DNA of 64,000 nucleotides from Pedobacter sp. R20-19 (GTDB taxonomy: Bacteria > Bacteroidota > Bacteroidia > Sphingobacteriales > Sphingobacteriaceae), in NCBI RefSeq assembly GCF_000708265.2, contig NZ_JCKI01000004.1:310001-374000 (forward strand), read 5' to 3'. How positions within the stretch are numbered: position 1 is the stretch's first letter; every line of letters begins with the position of its first letter. The notes below the pieces were generated by a model. It was not told the origin of the DNA, made no database searches, and saw only the letters and a list, made by a program, of their open reading frames with translations. Below are positions 1 through 9,591 of this stretch, piece after piece. Position numbers and translations under genes: made by a program.

Positions 1-1
1 T

Positions 2-304
2 GATGGGGAAAATTTAGTTACTATAGCCAAAGCTTATTCAGGCTTAACAGATAAGGAAATTAAAGAGGTAAATTCATTTGTAACCAGAAACGCTATAGAA
101 AAATTCGGACCAGTGCGCACAGTTAAACCAGAACTGGTTTTTGAAATCGCATTTGAAGGAATTGCCGAGAGTAAAAGACATAAAGCTGGCTTGGCTCTTC
201 GTTTTCCAAGAATTTTACGCTGGCGAAAAGATAAAAAAGCAGCCGAAATTAATACACTTGAAGATTTACGCCAGCTGCTGGAATCAACGTTTATAAATGG
301 CTAG
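2..304 (+). CDS. ATP-dependent DNA ligase, C-terminal end (partial)
   Basis: The reading frame is open from base 2 to the stop at 302-304, so the gene enters from outside the window; only about the last 100 residues are seen. The segment ends with the OB-fold type tail of ATP-dependent ligases: a VKPELVFEIAFEGI stretch, then SKRHKAGLALRFPRILRWR, in which the basic residues close the DNA ring and contact the nucleotide. In Bacteroidota this ligase is encoded with a DEXH helicase and the PdeM endonuclease, and both follow here. Role (family knowledge): nick sealing in a repair pathway separate from the NAD-dependent LigA. The internal ATG at 113 is not the start, because conserved sequence continues upstream of it. 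Confidence 0.85.
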   Translation, partial: DGENLVTIAKAYSGLTDKEIKEVNSFVTRNAIEKFGPVRTVKPELVFEIAFEGIAESKRHKAGLALRFPRILRWRKDKKAAEINTLEDLRQLLESTFING

Positions 305-348
305 AAATCTTATAAGCCCTGAAAAAAATATAAAATACGAAACTGTAC

Positions 349-2826
349 ATGGATCAAACCAAAACCAAAGGTTACAAAAAGATAAAAGCATGGCTTAAGC
401 AAAACAAGCGTAAACCTTTTAAATTTCAGGAAGATGCCTGGCAATATTATCTTAATGGCTATAGTGGTTTGGTAAATGCTCCAACTGGTTTTGGAAAAAC
501 TTTTTCTTTATTTTTAGCTGTAGCCATCGAAGCTTTAAATGCATCAGAGGCTAGTAATAAAAAGGCAAAAGATCGTTTACAATTAATCTGGATTACACCG
601 CTACGTTCGCTGGCTAAAGATTTAGCAAGAGCCATGAGGGAAACTTTAATTGAACTTGAGTTAGACTGGCATGTAGGTGTTAGAAATGGAGATACATCAC
701 AGGCAGAGAAAGTTCAGCAAAAGAAATCAATGCCAGAAATTTTATTGATAACACCAGAAAGTCTGCATTTACTCCTCGCGCAGAAAGGTTCCTCTACCCT
801 ATTTAAAAACCTGAAATGTATTGTTGCAGATGAATGGCATGAGCTTTTAGGTAGTAAACGGGGCGTGTTGGTAGAACTTGCAGTATCAAGAATAAAGGGA
901 CTACAGAAGTTGGAACAAAATCAATTTTTAAGAGTCTGGGGAATTTCAGCAACCATTGGAAATATAGAAGAGGCCCTGGATGTTTTAGAGCCCAATGAGG
1001 AAGCAAAAAGAATTATTGTAAAAGCCGATCTGGAAAAGAAAATTATAATTAAGTCTATTCTGCCAGATGATATTGAAACCTTACCATGGGCCGGCCATTT
1101 GGGCTTAAAATTAGCCTACAAGCTGTTGCCCATTATTGAAAAAAGTAAAACGACTTTAATTTTCATTAACACACGTGGCCAGTCTGAGATGTGGTATCAG
1201 CATCTGTTAAATATAGAACCAGAATTGGCGGGCCGAATTGCAATTCACCATGGATCTATAGATTTTGAGTTGAGAAACTGGATTGAAGATGCTTTACATA
1301 CTGGTCAGCTAAAGGCTGTAATTGCAACTTCTTCTTTAGATTTAGGCGTAGATTTTAAACCTGTAGATACCGTTGTGCAAGTTGGATCGCCAAAAGGTGT
1401 AGCCAGGTTTTTGCAACGTGCGGGCCGTTCAGGACACTCACCTAATGAAGTTTCCAAGATCTATTTTCTGCCTACCCATGCACTGGAATTGGTTGAAGCC
1501 GCTGCAATTAAGGAAGCAGCAAAAACCAATAATATTGAAAGCAGAGAACCTTTTATTATGGTCTTTGATACCTTAGTACAATATTTGGTTACCCTTGCCA
1601 TCGGCGATGGTTTTAATGATAAAATCATTTATGAAGAAATCAAAAATACGCATGCTTTCAAATTAATTTTGCCTGAAGAATGGACTTGGGTGATGCAGTT
1701 TATTACATCAGGTGGTGACAGTTTAGGCGCTTACAATGAGTTTAAAAAGGTTACTAAAGATGAAGATGGCCTTTGGAAAGTAAAGAGCCGGCAATTGGCT
1801 ATGCGGCACCGTTTGCATATCGGCACAATTGTTAGTGATGCCATGCTGAAGGTTAAATTTCTTTCGGGTGGTTACATTGGCATGGTTGAAGAGTATTTTG
1901 TAACTCGTTTAAAAGCCGGTGATAATTTTCGTCTGGCAGGTCGTGTTTTGGAATTTGTACATGTCAAAGATATGACGGTAATTGTTAGAAACAGCAAGCA
2001 GCATAATGCCATATCACCCAGCTGGAATGGTGGCAGGCTACCTTTATCATCCAATTTAGGATCGGTTTTAAGAAAAAAATATAATGAAGCATTGGATAAA
2101 ACACATCAGGATGAGGAATTAGACTCTGTTTATCCGCTATTTCTATTACAGGAAAAGCGGTCACATGTACCTAGAAATGATGAATTATTAATTGAACTGA
2201 TCAATAATAAAGAGGGATTTCATCTTTTTGCATACCCCTTTGAAGGAAGACTGGTACATGAGGTTTTAGCTGCATTGGTAGCCTACAGACTAAGTAAATT
2301 ATTACCAATCAGTTTTTCTATCGCTATGAATGACTATGGCTTTGAATTACTTAGTGAAACAGAAATCCCAATGGATGAATCGATTGCTTATGAAGTTTTC
2401 TCACCAAAAAATTTAACTGAAGATATTACTTTAAGCATCAATTCAACAGAAATGGCCAGAAGAAAATTCAGGGATATTGCTTGTATTTCCGGATTGGTAT
2501 TTCAAGGTTATCCAGGCAAATATGTTGCGAATAAACACTTGCAGTCATCTGCAGGTTTGTTTTTCAATGTTTTTAGTGATTATGATAAACATAATTTACT
2601 TTTGCGACAGGCTTACGATGAGGTATTTTATCAGCAATTGGAAGAGCCCAGATTAGGTGCAGCTTTGGAAAGAATTCAAAATAGCGAGGTTATTATTACA
2701 AATCCTAAAAGTTTTACACCATTATCGTTTCCAATTAAAGTTGATAGTTTGAGGGAAAACATGAGTTCTGAAGAATTAGAACATCGCATTGCCAGAATGA
2801 AAGCAGAATCGGAGAAAATAAAATAA
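349..2826 (+). CDS. Ligase-associated DEXH-box DNA helicase (Lhr-like)
   Basis: An 825-residue superfamily 2 helicase. Walker A is APTGFGKT at about residues 44-51, the Walker B box is DEWH at 161-164, motif III is SAT near 200, and motif VI is QRAGRSGH near 360. The long C-terminal part resembles Lhr proteins. Its place 44 bp after a ligase gene and upstream of a PdeM-type nuclease matches the ligase-associated DNA damage response helicase family, which is thought to act with these partners in DNA repair. The ATG at 349 fits the family N-terminus. It is probably co-transcribed with the ligase. The substrate is inferred from the family, not from this sequence. Confidence 0.93.
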   Translation: MDQTKTKGYKKIKAWLKQNKRKPFKFQEDAWQYYLNGYSGLVNAPTGFGKTFSLFLAVAIEALNASEASNKKAKDRLQLIWITPLRSLAKDLARAMRETLIELELDWHVGVRNGDTSQAEKVQQKKSMPEILLITPESLHLLLAQKGSSTLFKNLKCIVADEWHELLGSKRGVLVELAVSRIKGLQKLEQNQFLRVWGISATIGNIEEALDVLEPNEEAKRIIVKADLEKKIIIKSILPDDIETLPWAGHLGLKLAYKLLPIIEKSKTTLIFINTRGQSEMWYQHLLNIEPELAGRIAIHHGSIDFELRNWIEDALHTGQLKAVIATSSLDLGVDFKPVDTVVQVGSPKGVARFLQRAGRSGHSPNEVSKIYFLPTHALELVEAAAIKEAAKTNNIESREPFIMVFDTLVQYLVTLAIGDGFNDKIIYEEIKNTHAFKLILPEEWTWVMQFITSGGDSLGAYNEFKKVTKDEDGLWKVKSRQLAMRHRLHIGTIVSDAMLKVKFLSGGYIGMVEEYFVTRLKAGDNFRLAGRVLEFVHVKDMTVIVRNSKQHNAISPSWNGGRLPLSSNLGSVLRKKYNEALDKTHQDEELDSVYPLFLLQEKRSHVPRNDELLIELINNKEGFHLFAYPFEGRLVHEVLAALVAYRLSKLLPISFSIAMNDYGFELLSETEIPMDESIAYEVFSPKNLTEDITLSINSTEMARRKFRDIACISGLVFQGYPGKYVANKHLQSSAGLFFNVFSDYDKHNLLLRQAYDEVFYQQLEEPRLGAALERIQNSEVIITNPKSFTPLSFPIKVDSLRENMSSEELEHRIARMKAESEKIK

Positions 2827-2851
2827 TTTAATTTATCCTGGATTATATGAA

Positions 2852-3184
2852 ACATTTAAGAAAATACAAGTTTGAAGACTATACGCTTAAATGAACTTAC
2901 ATTTCTTTTATGATAAAACTTAACCGATAAAAATAAATAACTATTACAACCGAATTTAATCTTGACCATCTAAGACATTTAAGAAAATACAAGTTTGAAG
3001 ACTATGCGCTTAAATGAACTTACGTTTCTTACATGGTAAAACTTTATAGATACAAACCGATAACTGTTACAACCTAATTTAATCTTAACCATGTAAGACA
3101 TCTAAGAAAATATAAGCTTGAAGTCTATGCGCTTACATCAACTTACATTTCCTACATAGTAGTAGTAAAACTTTATAGATACAA
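2852..3184. repeat. Three tandem copies of a 123-bp palindromic repeat
   Basis: The phrase ACATTTAAGAAAATACAAG starts at 2852 and 2975, and a diverged copy at 3098, so the period is exactly 123 bp twice. The third copy is shortened and ends directly at the ATG of the next gene. Within each unit, CCATGTAAGA-type and TCTTACATGG-type segments (for example around 2966 and 3027-3036) can pair, with CATTTAAG and CTTAAATG as inner arms, giving a long imperfect hairpin. This gap would be transcribed if the helicase and pdeM share an mRNA. No protein is visible in it. Confidence 0.85.
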
Positions 3185-3823
3185 ATGACCATTACAAGCC
3201 ACGGGGAAGAACTAATTTTAGATAAAGAAAGGGCTTTATATTTACCCAACCATCAACTTTTAGCCATTAGCGATTTGCATTTAGGCAAGTCTGCACATTT
3301 TAGATCTGCTGGTGTTCAGGTTCCATCCACTATTGCACAAAACGATTTGCAACGATTAGGTTCATTGATCGAAAAGTATAATCCAAAAACCTTACTTATT
3401 AATGGAGACATGTTTCATCATGGTTTAAATACCGATATAGATGACTTTTCAGAATGGCAAAAGGATTATCAGCATTTAAATTTCCTCCTTGTAAAAGGTA
3501 ACCATGATAGATTGTCAAATGCAGATTATGCTTCAATGAATATTGATATACACGATACGAGTTATTGCCTTGGTCCTTTCTGCTTTATTCATGATGCCCC
3601 TAAATGTACTGAAGAAGAATTGTACCCCATTAGTGGACATATCCATCCAGGGGTTACTATCGTTGGAAAAGCAAAACAAAGACTAAAGTTTCCTTGCTTC
3701 TATTTCGGGAAAGAATATGCAGTATTACCAGCATTCAGCACATTTACTGGCCTTTACAATATCTACCCTAAAACAAATGAACAGATTTTTGCCGTGACAC
3801 CCAATACCGTTGTTGAGGTATAA
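3185..3823 (+). CDS. pdeM: Ligase-associated metallophosphoesterase PdeM
   Basis: A 212-residue calcineurin-like phosphoesterase with the full metal-binding set: DLH at residues 30-32, GD at 74-75, GNHD at 105-108 and GHIH at 151-154. Size and motifs match the small ligase-associated DNA damage response endonuclease family, which in Bacteroidota sits beside an ATP-dependent ligase and a DEXH helicase, as here. The reaction is two-metal phosphodiester cleavage, with DNA as the presumed substrate. The start codon abuts the third copy of a 123-bp repeat, so the leader derives from that repeat. It converges on thioredoxin with only two bases between the stops. Confidence 0.9.
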   Translation: MTITSHGEELILDKERALYLPNHQLLAISDLHLGKSAHFRSAGVQVPSTIAQNDLQRLGSLIEKYNPKTLLINGDMFHHGLNTDIDDFSEWQKDYQHLNFLLVKGNHDRLSNADYASMNIDIHDTSYCLGPFCFIHDAPKCTEEELYPISGHIHPGVTIVGKAKQRLKFPCFYFGKEYAVLPAFSTFTGLYNIYPKTNEQIFAVTPNTVVEV

Positions 3824-3825
3824 AA

Positions 3826-4122
3826 TTATGCGTGTGCATCAATTATTTGTTTCAATTGCGAAGCTTGTAAAACTCCACTCTGACGCCAAACTTGCTTACC
3901 ATTTTTGAACAGCATTAACGTTGGAACACTTTGAACACTATAAGCAGATGCTGCAGCTTGATTCTTATCAATATCAACTTTAATAATGGAAACTGAATCA
4001 CCAACTTGAGACTTTAACTGTTCCAGAATGGGCTTCATCATTTTACAAGGTCCACACCATTCAGCAAAAAAGTCAACCAATACAGGTTTATCGCCATTTA
4101 TTAATTCTGAAAATTTAGCCAT
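3826..4122 (-). CDS. trxA: Thioredoxin
   Basis: A 98-residue thioredoxin with the WCGPC redox centre (Cys23 and Cys26) and the cis-proline loop SVPTL. It reduces protein disulfides in the cytoplasm; no signal peptide is present. I chose the ATG at 4122 (MAKFSEL), because the longer frame from 4149 adds nine residues not expected in the family. It lies downstream of the E2 gene on the same strand, separated by a hairpin, so it may be transcribed on its own. Its 3' end nearly touches pdeM on the other strand. Confidence 0.93.
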   Translation of the reverse strand: MAKFSELINGDKPVLVDFFAEWCGPCKMMKPILEQLKSQVGDSVSIIKVDIDKNQAAASAYSVQSVPTLMLFKNGKQVWRQSGVLQASQLKQIIDAHA

Positions 4123-4174
4123 AACTATATTACTTTTAGTAGAGAACAAGTGATGTTTAATTTGGTTTTAAACG

Positions 4175-4204
4175 AAAGAAGTCAAACTAAAACTTGACTT
4201 CTTT
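4175..4204 (-). terminator. Hairpin between the E2 and thioredoxin genes
   Basis: Arms AAAGAAGTCAA (4175-4185) and TTGACTTCTTT (4194-4204) are perfectly complementary around an 8-base loop. Read on the minus strand it follows the E2 stop codon by about 15 bases. The T-rich tract after it is weak, so termination may be partial. Confidence 0.55.
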
Positions 4205-4219
4205 TGTATCTCAGATGTA

Positions 4220-5560
4220 TTAAATTTCTCTGTTATAATCCCAGTTTTCCAGATAATCTGCAACTCTTCTCACAAACATCCCTCCTAATGAACCATCAAC
4301 AACTCTATGGTCATAAGAAAGCGAAAGGAACATCATATGCCGAATAGCAATAACATCGCCATGCTCGGTTTCTAAAACTGCTGGCTTCTTTTTAATGGCA
4401 CCAACAGCTAAAATAGCTACCTGAGGCTGGTTAATAATCGGCGTACCCATTACATTTCCAAATGAACCTACATTGGTGAGTGTAAATGTTCCACCCTGTG
4501 TTTCATCAGGTTTCAATTTAGAATTCCTCGCACGCAAAGCCAGATCATTAACCGCTTTGGTTAAACCTACCAAATTTAACTGATCGGCATTTCTGATTAC
4601 CGGAACAATCAAATTCCCACTCGGTAAGGCAGCAGCCATTCCAATATTAATATCACGTTTCTTAATAATTTGTGTTCCATTTACGGACACATTAATCATA
4701 GGAAAATCTTTTATGGCTTTCGCAACTGCCTCTACAAAAATTGGTGTAAAGGTTATTTTCTCATTTTCACGCTTTTCGAAATTGTTTTTTACTTTATTAC
4801 GCCATAAAACCATATTGGTCACATCAGCCTCAACAAATGAAGTGACATGCGGAGATGTTGTTTTACTCATCACCATGTGATCGGCAATCAGTTTACGCAT
4901 TCTGTCCATCTCTATAATTTCATCCACACCAGAAACTGACGTTGTTGATGTTTTATTAGGTATATGGGTTATAACTGGAGCTGCCGTAGGCTTATTCTCG
5001 ATAGGTGCACTTTGTGTTTCAGCTTTTTCAACCTGCTGTCCACCATTTCTATTAGCGATGTAACTTAATAAATCATCTTTATTTAAACGACCATCTGCAC
5101 CTGTACCTTTAATGGCATTTAATTCTAAAACAGAAATATTTTCCTGAGTGGCAATACTTTTAACCAATGGAGAATAAAAGCGTTCTGAAGTAGAAAAATT
5201 AGATTGTGGTAATTTATGATCTTCTACAGTAAGTTGTGCAATCCCTGGAATAGGCTCGGCCTTTTCTTGAGGTGTTGAAGGAGCAGTAATACTTTCTTCA
5301 ACATTTATATCATTTGGAGTTTGAGTTTCAATAATGGCAATAACATCGCCAACCTGAGCGACATCATTTTCTTGAAATAATTGTTTAACCAATTTACCAG
5401 CAACTGGCGAAGGAACTTCAGAATCAACCTTATCTGTAGCAATTTCTAAAATGGTATCGTCTAAATCGATAGCATCACCAGGTTGTTTTACCCATTTAAT
5501 TACCGTTGCTTCGGCAACGCTCTCACCCATTTTTGGTAACAATAATTCGTATTGAGCCAT
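4220..5560 (-). CDS. 2-oxoacid dehydrogenase E2 (dihydrolipoamide acyltransferase)
   Basis: 446 residues with the three usual parts. The N-terminal lipoyl domain carries the lipoylated lysine in EIATDKVDSE (Lys44). A peripheral-subunit-binding domain lies near residues 130-165 (YSPLVKSIA through GRLNKDDLL). The C-terminal acyltransferase domain has the catalytic HRVVDG (His418, Asp422). It transfers the acyl group from lipoate to CoA in the cytoplasmic multi-enzyme complex. One lipoyl domain and the overall form suggest the branched-chain 2-oxoacid type common in Bacteroidota, but pyruvate cannot be excluded. E1 and E3 are not in the window. It lies 47 bp downstream of cinA on the same strand. 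Confidence 0.92.
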   Translation of the reverse strand: MAQYELLLPKMGESVAEATVIKWVKQPGDAIDLDDTILEIATDKVDSEVPSPVAGKLVKQLFQENDVAQVGDVIAIIETQTPNDINVEESITAPSTPQEKAEPIPGIAQLTVEDHKLPQSNFSTSERFYSPLVKSIATQENISVLELNAIKGTGADGRLNKDDLLSYIANRNGGQQVEKAETQSAPIENKPTAAPVITHIPNKTSTTSVSGVDEIIEMDRMRKLIADHMVMSKTTSPHVTSFVEADVTNMVLWRNKVKNNFEKRENEKITFTPIFVEAVAKAIKDFPMINVSVNGTQIIKKRDINIGMAAALPSGNLIVPVIRNADQLNLVGLTKAVNDLALRARNSKLKPDETQGGTFTLTNVGSFGNVMGTPIINQPQVAILAVGAIKKKPAVLETEHGDVIAIRHMMFLSLSYDHRVVDGSLGGMFVRRVADYLENWDYNREI

Positions 5561-5607
5561 ATTAAATTAAAGTATATTATATTGGTATTGCGACAAAAAT
5601 ACGTTTT

Positions 5608-6861
5608 TTATTCTTTCAACCCGTCTTCCTTAAGTAGATTTAAAAGCATTGTTAGTGCAGATGCAGCTGATCTTTCTATGTTTTGAATACGTTTATTGCT
5701 GAAAGTAAATACTTTAGCTACCGTTTTATTTTTATTTGATACTGCAATCCAAACTGTACCTACTGGTTTATCCGGTGTACCACCATCTGGCCCAGCAATT
5801 CCACTTACTGCAATAGAATAGTCGGTTTTAAATTGTTTAATTGCTCCTTCAGCCATTTCAGTAATAGTCTCTTCGCTTACTGCACCAAAAGCATTTAATG
5901 TTTGCTCCTTAACCCCTAATATTGATTCTTTCAGTTCATAAGCATAAGCTACTGCCCCACCCCAATAAACTGATGAACAACCAGGATGTTGTGTAATTAA
6001 ATGGGCGATGTATCCGCCCGTACAGCTTTCTGCGGTAGATAAAGTAAGGCCACGACTTTTCATGATATTAAGAATGGCTTTTTCAAACGGAATATCTTCA
6101 TCTACCACTACAAATTTTGGAATTTTTTCCATAATCTGTTTTGCATAAGATTCAACCTCAGCGCTTAAAGCCATTTCATTAGCTCCACTGGCTGATAACC
6201 GCAAGCGTACTTGCCCTAGTTTTGGTAAGTAGGCCAATTTAATATGTTTAGGCAATTGATCTTCAATGTCCTCGATTTCTTTAGCTAAAAATGATTCTCC
6301 AATATTAGCAGTGAGAATAGTTTTATGAACGATTGACGGCAAGGTAAATTTTGATTTAATTCTTGGAAGAATTTCGTCATCCATTAAATACATCATCTCG
6401 TAAGGAACACCTGGCATTGATATAAAAATTTTATCGTGATGCTCAAACCACATACAAGGTGCCGTACCATTCTTATTTACAATAACTTCACAACCATCCG
6501 GAACATCAGCTTGCTGAATATTAATATCAAGTAATGGCCGGTTATATTTTTTGAAAATAGAGGTGACCATTTCAAGCGCACCTTCATCTCTTCGGAAACC
6601 CATACCAAAATACTTTGCCATGGTCTTTTTAGTAATATCATCTTTTGTTGGACCTAAACCTCCGGTAATAAAAATCAGATCGGCACGTTCCTGGGCTTGT
6701 GAAAGTGAAGCTAGAATATGATCTTCATCATCAGAAACCGATGTAATTTGTTTTACTGAAACGCCAATTAAATTGAGTTGCTTTGCCATCCAGGCTGAAT
6801 TGGTATCAACAATCTGACCGATGAGTATTTCATCACCAATGGTTATTATTTCCGCTAACAT
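5608..6861 (-). CDS. cinA: CinA family nicotinamide-nucleotide amidohydrolase
   Basis: 417 residues, the usual length of two-domain CinA. The N-terminal molybdopterin-binding-like domain (about 1-170) has ITIGDEILIGQIVDTNS and FITGGLGPTKDD. The C-terminal CinA domain (about 255-410) has STAESCTGGYIA and AVSGIAGPDGGTPDKPVGTV. The C-terminal domain of this family deamidates nicotinamide mononucleotide in pyridine nucleotide salvage, and the N-terminal domain acts on ADP-ribose-type compounds. It starts 4 bp after the LptD-like gene ends, so the two are almost certainly co-transcribed. Confidence 0.95.
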   Translation of the reverse strand: MLAEIITIGDEILIGQIVDTNSAWMAKQLNLIGVSVKQITSVSDDEDHILASLSQAQERADLIFITGGLGPTKDDITKKTMAKYFGMGFRRDEGALEMVTSIFKKYNRPLLDINIQQADVPDGCEVIVNKNGTAPCMWFEHHDKIFISMPGVPYEMMYLMDDEILPRIKSKFTLPSIVHKTILTANIGESFLAKEIEDIEDQLPKHIKLAYLPKLGQVRLRLSASGANEMALSAEVESYAKQIMEKIPKFVVVDEDIPFEKAILNIMKSRGLTLSTAESCTGGYIAHLITQHPGCSSVYWGGAVAYAYELKESILGVKEQTLNAFGAVSEETITEMAEGAIKQFKTDYSIAVSGIAGPDGGTPDKPVGTVWIAVSNKNKTVAKVFTFSNKRIQNIERSAASALTMLLNLLKEDGLKE

Positions 6862-6865
6862 AATT

Positions 6866-9562
6866 TTATTGATAAGTATTATAAAAGCCCTGTCTTTTGC
6901 TTAGTTTCAAGTCCTGCAGTATCGATGCTTTTACCTTAAGTGTTAATGAATAACTTTTATAGGCACCATAAGGCACCCAGTTTACACTCATATCCCAGCA
7001 ATGCAAATCACGATAAATACCAATGTTCATTGGTGTTAAACCATTATTCTGAAAATCATACCCTGAATTAAAAGTAACCTTCCATTTTGGAGTAAGATTT
7101 AGATCGCCATTAAAGTTTAAGGTATTACTGGTTCTGCTTATACCTAAATCATTTGAGTACTGAAAGCTATAAGAGAATGAAAAATTCCATGGAATATTAA
7201 AATCAACAAAAGCATTTGGATCACGGCTTATTGCTGCCAATTGTTCTGATTGCAATGGAGACAAACCTTTTTGCTTAGCTGTTTCGTTTAATTTATCGTT
7301 GGCTTCATTCTTCTTTTTTAAAGCCTCCGGATTCAAACTATAATCGAATGAGAAACCAATAGAAGTTAACCGGGCTAACCTGCCCCTTTTTAGTAAATAA
7401 TTATTACTTCTAACGTAAACCGCACTTCCATCCGCATTACGGATAACGTTATTACTCAAGTCTCTTGATACCTCTAAATCATAAGGATCAAAAGTACCAT
7501 TATAGTTTATCCCCAATTTATCTGTGAATTGCGAACGTCCGCTAAAGCCAAGGGTTGATAGTTTATTTCTGGTAGCTAAGAAATTATAGGATCCGTTAAT
7601 ACTTAAGCCCTGAATGATGGGGATTTTTCGCTCTCCCGTTCCCGTGGTATCTTTACTTGATTTTACTTTTAATTCCACGGTATTATCAACACCGAAACCA
7701 ATCGAAGCAGTTTTTGGTGCAAAGGATCCCTGGTAAGCCATTCCTTGAAAAATAGAATATGTTAAGGGAACACCATTCGCATCTCTGATGATTTTCTTAC
7801 TCCCGTCACTTTCAAATTCATTTTCAGAAACCGCCGCTAAAAATGGTCCACTACCTGCCTTTGTAAAATCAGGAGAATAACTGAAAGATACATTCGGGGT
7901 CATAACGTGCCTTAAGGCCTTAATGTTCCCCAGGTTTTTAAAAACTTTTAATCCATAAATTTTGGTAGACATGCTGGTGGAAAGATTGTAACTACCGGCC
8001 CTTTTAAAACCACTTACTGTGTCAGATCTAACTGTATAAGTATTATCAGCAAAAGTAGTATAACGATTTCTAATGGTTTGAAAATTCCAAACCTCGTTAT
8101 AAGTTCCACCCAAAGAGAAGTTTAGATACTTTAGCGCAGTGAATGACATGTTAATAGGTATGTTATGGGAGAAACCAGACTTCAATCTTTTCAAACCATC
8201 ATTCTGGAACAATAAGCTATCCTTAGTATCAATGGCATTGGTTCCCTGTAAAGCATATCCCACAGTAATTTTTTGATACCATTTCTGTTCACCAACCCTT
8301 GTTTTAGAATCAAATGGACTAAAAGTCGGTACGTTGAAAGTTGCTTCAGGTAATCTGATTGAAACATCCCTGGTACTTAAAGTTTGATTACTCGTCATCG
8401 ATAACGAGTAGTTCATATTATTAGAAAACGTTCTGGAATAACTAATACTACTGTTGGTGGTATTATTCGCTATTGCCCTGATATCGTATGATTGATTGGC
8501 CGCCGTATTTCTATAGTAACTGCTTGAAGTGATATTTACACTCGCACTAAAAGTAGTTCCAGGATTTGCATTAGCATTTTGAGAATGTGACCACCTTATG
8601 CTAAAATCTTTTTTCGGATTATCGAAAGCTTCTGTTCCTTCCAGTCCATTTTTAACGCTGGCATAGTTAATACCAATATTACCCGAATATTTATATCGTT
8701 TAATATATTGTGAGTTTACACTGGTTTCATAAGAACCGTTGGTATAAATACTACCTAAAAATTTGGCATCCCAGTAATCATTTAAACCAAGGTAATAACC
8801 TCCATTCTGAAGAAAAAACCCTCGTGTGGCATCTTCTCCGGGTGATGGCAAAATAATTCCTGAAGTTCGTTTATTGGGTTTAGGAAAAAATGCAAAAGGC
8901 AATCCCAATGGGGTTGGAATATCTTCAATGATCATGTAAACTGGGCCAGTAATAATTTGTTTTTCTGTTACAACGCCCTTAGAAATCATTAAACCAAAAT
9001 GTGGATGTGGCAGATTACAGGTAGAGTACATTACATTTTTAATGTGCAACTCATCATCAATTTGCTTTTTACTTTGTCCGCCGGAAAAGAAACCGCCTTC
9101 CTGTTCAGAAAATACCCCAAATACTTTTGCACGTGTAGTTTCTGAGTTGTAATATATAGAATCAGCTATTGCAGATCCTTCGGGACCAGATTTAAAAATT
9201 GGCTTTCCTACATACTTATTTGTTTTTGGATCTGTTCTGCCGCTGGCAAAAATTACTTTTTTATCTGAATCATATCGGATGTAATCGGCATCTAATTCAA
9301 AGTCGCCATAAAGCACTCTTGCATTTCCGTATAAATAAACAACACTCTTGTTTTTATTGAATTTTACAGAGTCTGCTTTGTACTCTACTTTTTGATCAAG
9401 ACCACTATTATTTTTGGCTACTTTTTTTGAAGTATCCTTTTTGGAAGTATCTTGTTGAACGATTTGCTGCAATGAAAAACGAGAAAACGCGTTAGCTTTA
9501 CTAACACCATGTGTTAATAAAATGACAGAAATTAGTAAAATAGAACCCTTAAGAAGTTTCAA
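6866..9562 (-). CDS. lptD: LptD-like outer membrane LPS assembly protein
   Basis: 898 residues. A signal peptide (about 1-25, MKLLKGSILLISVILL then an Ala-rich cleavage region) is followed by an OstA/LptA-like domain (SVVYLYGNARVLYGDFELDA, about 75-200) and a long beta-strand-rich C-terminal barrel with alternating aromatic residues. LptD inserts lipopolysaccharide into the outer leaflet together with LptE. The start is TTG at 9562; no in-frame ATG gives a signal peptide. It is divergent from an amidase gene with about 29 bp between the starts and is followed by cinA. The family call rests on domain order and the OstA segment; sequence in the barrel is poorly conserved. Confidence 0.8.
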   Translation of the reverse strand: MKLLKGSILLISVILLTHGVSKANAFSRFSLQQIVQQDTSKKDTSKKVAKNNSGLDQKVEYKADSVKFNKNKSVVYLYGNARVLYGDFELDADYIRYDSDKKVIFASGRTDPKTNKYVGKPIFKSGPEGSAIADSIYYNSETTRAKVFGVFSEQEGGFFSGGQSKKQIDDELHIKNVMYSTCNLPHPHFGLMISKGVVTEKQIITGPVYMIIEDIPTPLGLPFAFFPKPNKRTSGIILPSPGEDATRGFFLQNGGYYLGLNDYWDAKFLGSIYTNGSYETSVNSQYIKRYKYSGNIGINYASVKNGLEGTEAFDNPKKDFSIRWSHSQNANANPGTTFSASVNITSSSYYRNTAANQSYDIRAIANNTTNSSISYSRTFSNNMNYSLSMTSNQTLSTRDVSIRLPEATFNVPTFSPFDSKTRVGEQKWYQKITVGYALQGTNAIDTKDSLLFQNDGLKRLKSGFSHNIPINMSFTALKYLNFSLGGTYNEVWNFQTIRNRYTTFADNTYTVRSDTVSGFKRAGSYNLSTSMSTKIYGLKVFKNLGNIKALRHVMTPNVSFSYSPDFTKAGSGPFLAAVSENEFESDGSKKIIRDANGVPLTYSIFQGMAYQGSFAPKTASIGFGVDNTVELKVKSSKDTTGTGERKIPIIQGLSINGSYNFLATRNKLSTLGFSGRSQFTDKLGINYNGTFDPYDLEVSRDLSNNVIRNADGSAVYVRSNNYLLKRGRLARLTSIGFSFDYSLNPEALKKKNEANDKLNETAKQKGLSPLQSEQLAAISRDPNAFVDFNIPWNFSFSYSFQYSNDLGISRTSNTLNFNGDLNLTPKWKVTFNSGYDFQNNGLTPMNIGIYRDLHCWDMSVNWVPYGAYKSYSLTLKVKASILQDLKLSKRQGFYNTYQ

Positions 9563-9578
9563 ATTCGTATTTGAATGT

Positions 9579-9586
9579 TATTTTTG
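9579..9586 (+). promoter_or_regulatory. Promoter -7 element TATTTTTG of the first amidase
   Basis: TATTTTTG fits TAnnTTTG of Bacteroidota promoters. It ends 5 bases before the ATG at 9592, so the mRNA would have almost no leader. The -33 region (TTTC at 9557-9560, 18 bp away) is weak. The element lies inside the 29-bp divergent gap. Confidence 0.55.
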
Positions 9587-9591
9587 CACAG

